DNA from: Anaerolineales bacterium
GTDB lineage: Bacteria > Chloroflexota > Anaerolineae > Anaerolineales > E44-bin32
Direction: 5' to 3'
Assembly (NCBI GenBank): GCA_011772595.1
Contig: WVZH01000410.1
Coordinates: forward strand, 107,422-113,588
DNA: 6,167 nt
Part shown: one piece after another, positions 1 to 4,893 of the stretch
How positions within the stretch are numbered: position 1 is the first letter of the stretch
How the letters are laid out: each line of letters starts with the position of its first letter
Made by a program: the position numbers and the translations under genes
The notes under the pieces: generated by a model
Database searches by the model: none
What the model was told of the DNA's origin: nothing
The model's input: only the letters and a program-made list of their open reading frames with translations

Positions 1-20
1 AGAGTGATGAATGTAATAGG

Positions 21-78
21 TGGACATCCGCTAAATTATAAAAAATGAACAGTAAGCGAAACCAAATGGAGGGCAGCA
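21..78 (+). promoter_or_regulatory. leader of glnA with A/T-rich patch and strong ribosome binding site
   Basis: The 78 bases before glnA hold no gene. An A/T-rich stretch at 32-46 (containing TATAAA at 37-42) could be a -10 region, but I find no well-spaced -35 partner: TGGACA at 21-26 is only 10 bases from TATAAA. The promoter assignment is therefore weak. The ribosome binding site GGAGGG at 68-73 is strong and sits 5 bases before the ATG at 79. I see no clear operator or riboswitch, although regulatory sequence could lie left of the window. Confidence 0.3.
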
Positions 79-1413
79 ATGAGTAAGGAGATTCTCAAAC
101 AAATCAAGGACGACGATGTCAAATTTGTATGCTTACAATTTACCGATGTCACAGGTGCAGTGAAGAGCGTCGATATCCCGGCGGAACGCTTTGAGACGGC
201 GCTGGAGGAGGGCGTTTGGTTCGATGGCTCTTCCGTGGAAGGCTTTGCACGTATTCAGGAGAGCGATATGCGCCTAATGCCTGACATCAACACCTACGCA
301 GTTCTTCCTTGGTCTCAACCCGAGCGCCAGAGAGCGAGAGTATTTTGTGATATCTATCTTCCCGATGGGAATTTATTTCCGGGAGATCCCAGGGGGGTAC
401 TCAAAAGAGTGCTCGAACGGATCCGTGAGCGTGGTTGGCATTTCAATGTAGGACCCGAACCCGAGTTCTTCCTTCTACGGCGGAATGGTCCTGAAAGAAT
501 TCATCCAGTGCCCCATGACGTCGGAGGTTATTTTGACTTCTCAGCCAGTGATGAAGCGCAACGCGTGCGAACCGAACTAATGCTGGCGCTTTCGAGCATG
601 GGTCTTGAAGTAGAGATGGGGCATCACGAAGTTGCACTCGGTCAGCACGAGATCGACTTCCGTTTTGCGGATGCCTTGCGCGCAGCCGACAATGTGGTCA
701 CCCTTAAATACACCATCCGTGCACTGGCTGCGAAATACGGCTTGATCGCTACCTTCATGCCCAAACCCATCTTTGGCATGAATGGGTCTGGAATGCATAC
801 CCACCAATCCATTTTTAATAAGAACGGCGACAATGTGTTTTTTGACCCGCGCGATCAATTCCATCTCTCCTCGGTAGCCTACGGCTTTATTGCTGGTCAG
901 ATCGCGCACGCAAGCGGATTAGCGGCTATCGTGGCTCCGACGGTGAACTCGTATAAGCGCATCGTTCCTGGCTACGAGGCGCCGGTCTATGTTTGCTGGG
1001 CGCACATCAACCGTTCTGCCATGATTCGTATTCCCAGTCATACGCCCGGGCGGGAATCCTCCACGCGTGCTGAGCTTCGTTTTCCGGATCCATCCTGCAA
1101 TCCATACCTGGCTTTCGCTGTCATGCTCGCAGCTGGCCTGGACGGCATCGAGGCTGAGATGGCTTGTCCGCCCCCGGTTAATAATCTGAATATCTATGAA
1201 ATGGATGACCAGGAGCTGGCAAGGCTCGGAATCCTTCAGTTGCCGGGATCGCTGGCAGAAGCCTTGGATGCCTTGAAGAAAGATGAGGTCCTTAGAGACG
1301 CATTGGGTGAGGAAGTATATGAGGCTTTTGTACGTGCGAAGCAGGCCGAATGGGATGAGTATCGGACACGCGTCATGGATTGGGAAGTTAAGTATTATCT
1401 AGAGACGGCGTAG
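79..1413 (+). CDS. glnA: glutamine synthetase type I, alpha subtype
   Basis: Cytosolic enzyme that joins ammonium to glutamate using ATP to make glutamine, the main entry point for nitrogen. The 444 residues match the usual length of the alpha subtype, which lacks the insert found in the longer beta enzymes. The beta-grasp N-domain covers roughly residues 12-100. The catalytic domain carries GPEPEF (125-130; E127 and E129), HHEVALGQHE (182-191; E184 and E191 as likely metal ligands), NGSGMHTH (235-242; H240), the NSYKRIVPGYEAP flap (290-302; E300) and RAELRFPDPSCNPY (330-343). The GFARIQESDM segment (55-64) includes R58, equivalent to the Bacillus feedback-inhibition arginine. The segment NNLNIYEMDDQEL (368-380) is alpha-like and does not match the adenylylation site KNLYDLPPEE, so GlnE-type control is unlikely. 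The C-terminus does not preserve the Bacillus end that contacts GlnR. The start is supported by GGAGGG 5 bases upstream. The gene appears to stand alone, facing the convergent yhhQ gene. Confidence 0.97.
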   Translation: MSKEILKQIKDDDVKFVCLQFTDVTGAVKSVDIPAERFETALEEGVWFDGSSVEGFARIQESDMRLMPDINTYAVLPWSQPERQRARVFCDIYLPDGNLFPGDPRGVLKRVLERIRERGWHFNVGPEPEFFLLRRNGPERIHPVPHDVGGYFDFSASDEAQRVRTELMLALSSMGLEVEMGHHEVALGQHEIDFRFADALRAADNVVTLKYTIRALAAKYGLIATFMPKPIFGMNGSGMHTHQSIFNKNGDNVFFDPRDQFHLSSVAYGFIAGQIAHASGLAAIVAPTVNSYKRIVPGYEAPVYVCWAHINRSAMIRIPSHTPGRESSTRAELRFPDPSCNPYLAFAVMLAAGLDGIEAEMACPPPVNNLNIYEMDDQELARLGILQLPGSLAEALDALKKDEVLRDALGEEVYEAFVRAKQAEWDEYRTRVMDWEVKYYLETA

Positions 1414-1439
1414 GCGTTCTGGTAGGTTACAAGAGTAAT

Positions 1440-1467
1440 GTAGGGGCGCACGACCGTGCGCCCCTAC
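1440..1467. repeat. intergenic palindromic hairpin, copy 1
   Basis: A perfect inverted repeat: arms 1440-1452 and 1455-1467 are exact reverse complements, with two central bases (AC). The core 1441-1466 is TAGGGGCG, then CACGACCGTG, then CGCCCCTA. It starts 27 bases after the glnA stop, so in RNA it could form a stable hairpin of about 12 base pairs with a 4-base loop. No U-run follows on either strand, so it is not a classic intrinsic terminator, although it could still help separate or stabilise the convergent transcripts. It shares its outer 8-bp arms with the second hairpin at 1495-1522, which suggests a dispersed repeat family of REP-like or small non-autonomous type (inference). Confidence 0.85.
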
Positions 1468-1494
1468 GAGCTTAGTTGACAACGGAAAAACCTT

Positions 1495-1522
1495 TTAGGG
1501 GCGGTTCGCGAACCGCCCCTAA
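1495..1522. repeat. intergenic palindromic hairpin, copy 2
   Basis: A perfect 28-bp palindrome centred between 1508 and 1509. Its 26-base core (1496-1521) is TAGGGGCG, then GTTCGCGAAC, then CGCCCCTA. The outer arms equal those of copy 1, but the inner ten bases differ while staying self-complementary. Read on the minus strand it lies 49 bases past the yhhQ stop and is followed by AAGGTTTTTCC, whose five-T run begins several bases from the stem. It is at best a poor intrinsic terminator for the minus-strand operon. The two cores start 55 bases apart. Confidence 0.85.
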
Positions 1523-1571
1523 TTATCACTCCAGAAATGTGACCTCTACTTTGACCAGGATGACGAAACCG

Positions 1572-2264
1572 TCAAAACTTTACGGGACTGAAATCTGTTT
1601 CTCGATCGAAGAAGTCTACACCTTCAGCGCGTTTGAGTGCATTCACAATCCCATAAGTTAGCGGGGTAGCGATCGCTTCGTATCCACTCTTAAACAACCA
1701 CTGGCTGATAATCGTGGTTCCCATTATCGAAGCTGGCAGGATGCCAAAAAAAGCAATAGAGATGAAAATCGCCGAATCTACACCCTGACCGATCAGCGTA
1801 GAGGCTATGGTCCGAATCCATAAGAAGCGCCCGCGACTGGCTACTTTGAGCTTGGCAAGCACGAGCGCGTTAAGGAATTCACCGATCAAGTAAGCGAGAA
1901 AGGAGGCCATAAGAAGCCTGGGTGTGAAGCCCAGGATTGCCTGATAAGCAATTGAAGCCTCTAGGGGACTGGTGTATAGATCGGCAGTCCAGATCGCGTC
2001 CGCTGGAAGAATGCCGCCAATCCATATCGCCACGACGGCAAGCAGGTTACACGCAAATCCAATCCAAATCGATTGCCGCGCGCGAGCGTAACCGTAAACT
2101 TCGGTGAGCACATCCCCGAAAATATATGTTACCGGAAAGAGGATCACGGCAGCGGGGAGCGTGATACCGAAAACTGAGATCAACTTAACCGCGATGATGT
2201 TTGAAATGACTAAAGTCGTTACAAAAACGGCAAGGATAGGAGGGTACCAGCGAGAGGGAGGCAT
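1572..2264 (-). CDS. yhhQ: queuosine precursor transporter, YhhQ/VUT family
   Basis: Inner-membrane protein of the family (COG1738) whose E. coli member imports queuosine precursors such as preQ0 and preQ1. The 230 residues are typical for the family. Hydrophobic segments lie near residues 8-28, 36-50, 65-86, 115-137, 150-178 and 195-210, consistent with about six membrane spans. The family signature FPVTYIFGDVLTEVYGY (43-59) is intact, as are TLIGQGVDSAIF (156-167) and KSGYEAIATPLTY (192-204), which carry polar residues (Q160, D163, K192, E196) inside otherwise hydrophobic stretches. The ATG directly follows the queF TAG stop with no gap, and AAGGA lies 10 bases before it inside queF, so translation is probably coupled. 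Adjacency to QueF supports a role in preQ0 salvage; the exact substrate (preQ0, preQ1 or queuine) cannot be read from the sequence. It is the last gene of the operon and converges on glnA. Confidence 0.93.
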   Translation of the reverse strand: MPPSRWYPPILAVFVTTLVISNIIAVKLISVFGITLPAAVILFPVTYIFGDVLTEVYGYARARQSIWIGFACNLLAVVAIWIGGILPADAIWTADLYTSPLEASIAYQAILGFTPRLLMASFLAYLIGEFLNALVLAKLKVASRGRFLWIRTIASTLIGQGVDSAIFISIAFFGILPASIMGTTIISQWLFKSGYEAIATPLTYGIVNALKRAEGVDFFDRETDFSPVKF

Positions 2265-2675
2265 CTACTCGGCGTCCTTCCGCGTACCGTGCTCGGCTTC
2301 AACCGTGATGCGAATTCCGCCGCGAATGTTGAAAGCACCGATTACACGGCACCACTGGGGATTTAACGCTTCGACGAGGTCGTCGAGAATCTTGTTGGTC
2401 ACATGCTCATGGAACACGCCTTCATCTCGATAGGACCATAGATAAAGTTTGAAGGACTTCGATTCGAGGATCTTCTGGTCAGGAATATATTCGACTGTGA
2501 GGGTTGCAAAATCAGGTTGACCAGTGGCGGGGCAGACGCAGGTGAATTCATCACTCTCAAGACGAACGATGTAATTGCGTCCGGCATGTCGGTTGGGAAA
2601 AGTTTCAAGGTTTTTACTGGGCTTGGCGTCTCGACCGAGTAATGTTAGCCCATCAAGATCGGTAGGTTCTGTCAT
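2265..2675 (-). CDS. queF: preQ0 reductase (NADPH-dependent 7-cyano-7-deazaguanine reductase), short QueF type
   Basis: Cytosolic T-fold enzyme that reduces the nitrile of preQ0 to the aminomethyl group of preQ1 with two NADPH, a late step before insertion into tRNA by Tgt. With the chosen start it is 136 residues, in the range of the unimodular (Bacillus-like) form. EFTCVCPATGQPDF holds the catalytic cysteine C48 (before P49) that forms the thioimide, and the proton donor D55. The QueF-defining motif ESKSFKLY is at 71-78, with HE at 89-90 for substrate binding and FNIRGGI near the C-terminus. An extra cysteine, C46, lies two residues before the catalytic one. Three in-frame starts exist: GTG 2690, which overlaps the ttuA stop by 4 bases; ATG 2684; and ATG 2675. 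I prefer 2675 because GAGG at 2688-2685 stands 9 bases before it and the protein then begins much as family members do; the GTG form would add five residues. Confidence 0.95.
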   Translation of the reverse strand: MTEPTDLDGLTLLGRDAKPSKNLETFPNRHAGRNYIVRLESDEFTCVCPATGQPDFATLTVEYIPDQKILESKSFKLYLWSYRDEGVFHEHVTNKILDDLVEALNPQWCRVIGAFNIRGGIRITVEAEHGTRKDAE

Positions 2676-2686
2676 CGTTTCCATCC

Positions 2687-3631
2687 TCACGCATTCGCAG
2701 CATGTCGACTACGCACTTTCTCCCAGGTCCGACAAAATGCACATTGCCCTGGCGCCGACGTGGGTTGTCCACAAGTTTCGCACGCGGTTAGTTCGGTGTG
2801 TGCCTCCGCCACCGGCGCCTCGAAGAACCCGGATTCTTTGGCCCGTAAAAACGAAAGGTAAAAGGACAACTTTGCGCCGGGTCGATCGGCTTCCAGCTCG
2901 TTCAGCAGCTCCTTGTGATATATGGATTTTGCGCCGACTACGTGGGGGCACTCGTCGTAAATATATTCGATCCCACGCAATAGTGCGTAAGCCGCTGTCT
3001 CGCGTTCGTAGAATCTGCAAAAGGGCTTCGCCTTGCGTACAAAACCGGGAGAAGCCGGCAAAACCGGACCCTGACGTGCGAGATACCCTGTCGCCCAGTT
3101 TAGGGTGTTACCAAATAACACAGCTACCTCGTCATCGAGATTATGACCTGTGACGAGTACATCATACTGCCCATCCCGGGCGACGCGATTCATGATATGT
3201 CGTTTGGTAAGACCGCATACGGAGCAGGTTTTTCCTTTTCCGCGTTGAGTGAGGGTGGCTGCCTGTAGGATCGTAGCACCCTCCTCGGCCTCGACGTCTT
3301 CGATGTGTAGCAGTAGATCACGCTGCGAAGCGAATTCTTCAGAAAGACGCTGCGATTCCGCAGAATATCCGCTTCCCCCGTCGATACCCAGTCCAATATA
3401 CAGTCCATCCGCCTCGAAACCCAATCGGACCAGAACATCCCACAAGCCAAGGGAGTCTTTGCCGCCGGAGACTGCTACCAATATGCGCTCTTCCGGCTTG
3501 AACATCTGGTACTTCTCGATAAAGCGCTGTGTTTGGTCGGGGATCCACTTGAGGAAATGATCTCTGCACAAAGCCAGTTTATGCTGGCGCATGTTGATGG
3601 CGGCTTTCTCACCGCATTTACGACACTTCAT
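2687..3631 (-). CDS. ttuA: tRNA 2-thiolation protein, TtuA/Ncs6 family (PP-loop ATPase with Fe-S site)
   Basis: Cytosolic enzyme that adenylates a tRNA uridine and replaces its C2 oxygen with sulfur supplied by a ubiquitin-like carrier. Thermus TtuA makes 2-thioribothymidine at position 54; Ncs6 relatives act on U34. The 314 residues match TtuA in length. The N-terminal zinc finger is C3, C6, C22, H25; the PP-loop SGGKDS is at 55-60; CSVCG (136-140) and C228 supply the three cysteines expected to hold a [4Fe-4S] cluster; GHNLDDE is at 162-168; and a C-terminal zinc finger uses C284, C287, C297, C300. All key residues are present. The reading frame stays open upstream to 3748, but that extension overlaps the sulfur-carrier gene, whereas ATG 3631 begins MKCRKC exactly as the family does and has AGG about 10 bases upstream. 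It starts 31 bases after the carrier's stop. Which tRNA position it modifies is not decidable here. Confidence 0.93.
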   Translation of the reverse strand: MKCRKCGEKAAINMRQHKLALCRDHFLKWIPDQTQRFIEKYQMFKPEERILVAVSGGKDSLGLWDVLVRLGFEADGLYIGLGIDGGSGYSAESQRLSEEFASQRDLLLHIEDVEAEEGATILQAATLTQRGKGKTCSVCGLTKRHIMNRVARDGQYDVLVTGHNLDDEVAVLFGNTLNWATGYLARQGPVLPASPGFVRKAKPFCRFYERETAAYALLRGIEYIYDECPHVVGAKSIYHKELLNELEADRPGAKLSFYLSFLRAKESGFFEAPVAEAHTELTACETCGQPTSAPGQCAFCRTWEKVRSRHAANA

Positions 3632-3662
3632 GAATTTGATACCTGCCTTAGGAGAATGGCGC

Positions 3663-3863
3663 TCAGTGGTGACCGCCCGAGATGACTGCAACCAGGCGAA
3701 TACTTTCGCCATCACGCAGGATTTCGTCCTCCGTGATGAGTTCGCCATCCCGTGTTGCTAGCACGGACTGGGGTTGGATATCAGCTTTCTTCAAGGCTTC
3801 GCGGACTGTCATCCCAGCACGCACTTCAAATTCCTGATCACGTAGGATTAACTTGACTGTCAT
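3663..3863 (-). CDS. ttuB: ubiquitin-like sulfur carrier (TtuB/ThiS/MoaD-like) with GG-HH tail
   Basis: A 66-residue beta-grasp protein. Family members are adenylated at a C-terminal diglycine by an E1-like enzyme, converted to a thiocarboxylate, and donate sulfur to partners. The pattern fits TtuB: a first beta hairpin (residues 2-15), the GMTVREALKKADI helix (17-29), and the ending RLVAVISGG (56-64), close to the Thermus TtuB ending. Position immediately before ttuA makes it the likely sulfur donor for that enzyme. The oddity is the end: after G63-G64 come H65 and H66, then TGA, so the diglycine is not terminal as it must be for activation. Either a protease trims the two histidines, as known for some GG-XX precursors, or activation differs. 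The ATG has GGGAG 4 bases upstream and lies about 17 bases after the predicted transcription start. It heads the four-gene operon. No E1-like activating enzyme or protease gene is in view. Confidence 0.88.
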   Translation of the reverse strand: MTVKLILRDQEFEVRAGMTVREALKKADIQPQSVLATRDGELITEDEILRDGESIRLVAVISGGHH

Positions 3864-3886
3864 GCTGCTCCCTGATCGTGTCGTGC

Positions 3887-3915
3887 ATTGTACTCAGCCG
3901 GTTGAGCGAAGTCAA
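3887..3915 (-). promoter_or_regulatory. sigma-70-like promoter of the ttuB-ttuA-queF-yhhQ operon
   Basis: Read on the minus strand, TTGACT (3915-3910) and TACAAT (3892-3887) are separated by exactly 17 bases, one mismatch each from the TTGACA and TATAAT consensus. The expected start of transcription is near 3880, giving a leader of about 17 bases with GGGAG before the ATG at 3863. It lies in the 106-base gap between the DUF1385 stop and the carrier gene, so the operon can be transcribed independently of the upstream peptidase pair. Confidence 0.72.
3893..3906. promoter_or_regulatory. 14-bp dyad in the promoter spacer, candidate operator
   Basis: The bases CTCAGCCGGTTGAG form a dyad in which six of the seven base pairs match; only G3897 and T3902 fail. 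It begins directly next to the -10 hexamer and lies entirely within the 17-base spacer, where a bound dimeric repressor would block RNA polymerase. A second small palindrome, TGATGCCATCA (3920-3930), sits 4 bases beyond the -35. No regulator gene is present, so the operator role is inference, and a short dyad can arise by chance. Confidence 0.35.
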
Positions 3916-3969
3916 TAAATGATGCCATCACGGAGGATTCATGTGGTGTGTAATTCGCAGGAAGACGCT

Positions 3970-4893
3970 TCAGGACGCACTTGACGACGCTCGAGCAAAT
4001 TCGTTTTCTTCCTGTGAGCGCATCGATTCAAAAGCGGCCATGGCGACTGCCAACATCTCATCATCAGGTTCGGCGGTCGTAAGTCGCTGAAGCCAAAGAT
4101 TTGGCATCATCATAATCCGTGCCCAACGAGACCTACTGTGCCTCGCAGTAAAGCGGATGTATTCATAAGCGAGGGCGGCGAGCAATGGAAGAAGGAATAG
4201 TCGGCTGATGATCCGTGGGGCGATAGGAAGAGGTCCGAGCGCGCTGAAGAGCAAGATCGAGAACACAAAAACTGTCAGCAGGAAAGCAGTCCCGCATCGA
4301 GGGTGCACGCGTGGAAAGCTGCGGATGGTTTCGAGCTGTAAATCGGCGCCGGCCTCAAAAGCGTTGATGGTCTTGTGTTCCGCTCCATGATAGCCGTACA
4401 CGCGCTGGATGTCGGACATTGATCGTACCGCCCTCAGGTAAGCTAAAAATAAGCCCAAACGAACGAGGCCCTCAAGTATATTAGATTGCCATGGCTCCCA
4501 GGCCAGGAATCGTTCCGCAAGGAGACCAACGCCGACAGGTAGAAACATGAAAACCACCAGGCCGATCAAGAAAGAAAAGCCGAGGGTAAGCGCGAGCGTC
4601 CTTCCTTCGATCTTCTCCTCCTCAGGAACTTGAATATTCGCTGAGAAGGTCAGGGCACGTATGCCCAGCACGAGCGCGTCGTAAAGCATCAATAAACCGC
4701 GTAGGAATGGAAGTCGCATGAGTCTACTGCGGTAGAGGCCGCCCAGGCGTCGTGTCTCAATGACAATCGATTGATCTGGCGCACGGACGGCGATTGAGCA
4801 AACCTGAGTCCCGCGCATCATCACGCCTTCGATCAATGCCTGGCCGCCATAGGAAGGAAGTTCGCGCTGCATAATAATCGTTTGCTCCATCAT
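3970..4893 (-). CDS. yqhQ: DUF1385 family membrane protein (YqhQ-like)
   Basis: Predicted integral membrane protein of a widespread family (COG3872) with no settled biochemical role. All family hallmarks are present: LPSYGGQALIEGVMMRG (12-28), YHGAEHKTINAFEAG (168-182, with a His/Glu/His cluster that could bind metal), HPRCGTAFLL (197-206), YEYIRF (243-248) and PNLWLQRLTTAEPD (264-277). Hydrophobic stretches near 62-80, 100-125, 138-153, 201-222 and 229-247 suggest four to five spans. The last 30 residues are polar. The start ATG 4893 overlaps the peptidase TGA by 4 bases, so translation is likely coupled; a second ATG follows at 4890, and M8 (4872) is also possible since the conserved region begins just after it. 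No good ribosome binding site precedes 4893, which fits coupling. The length of 307 is within the family range. I do not assign a reaction. Confidence 0.9.
   Translation of the reverse strand: MMEQTIIMQRELPSYGGQALIEGVMMRGTQVCSIAVRAPDQSIVIETRRLGGLYRSRLMRLPFLRGLLMLYDALVLGIRALTFSANIQVPEEEKIEGRTLALTLGFSFLIGLVVFMFLPVGVGLLAERFLAWEPWQSNILEGLVRLGLFLAYLRAVRSMSDIQRVYGYHGAEHKTINAFEAGADLQLETIRSFPRVHPRCGTAFLLTVFVFSILLFSALGPLPIAPRIISRLFLLPLLAALAYEYIRFTARHSRSRWARIMMMPNLWLQRLTTAEPDDEMLAVAMAAFESMRSQEENEFARASSSAS

Noticed and set aside
368..1210. Possible adenylylation site in glutamine synthetase (Tyr at protein residue 373)
   Set aside because: The surrounding residues follow the alpha-type pattern, not the KNLYDLPPEE context of adenylylated enzymes, and the beta-type insert is absent.
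1440..1522. Hairpins as a standard rho-independent terminator pair
   Set aside because: Neither stem is followed directly by a run of T on either strand. The nearest, on the minus strand after copy 2, is interrupted by AAGG. Called repeats instead.
1476..1661. 61-codon plus-strand frame after glnA
   Set aside because: It runs through the second hairpin and into the antisense of yhhQ, and has no ribosome binding site or recognisable sequence.
2575..3153. 192-codon open frame on the plus strand
   Set aside because: It lies opposite ttuA and queF, whose proteins are fully conserved. The translation is rich in Arg, Pro and Ser with no recognisable domain, as expected from an antisense shadow.
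3632..3748. 39-residue N-terminal extension of ttuA
   Set aside because: It overlaps the sulfur-carrier gene in another frame, has no family similarity that I recognise, and the family N-terminus MKCRKC begins at ATG 3631.
3941..4090. 49-codon plus-strand frame starting after GGAGG in the gap upstream of the ttuB promoter
   Set aside because: The ribosome-binding-like site at 3932-3936 is well placed, but most of the frame is antisense to the 3' end of the DUF1385 gene, the peptide is low in complexity and matches nothing I recognise, and no promoter is evident. Chance is the simplest explanation.
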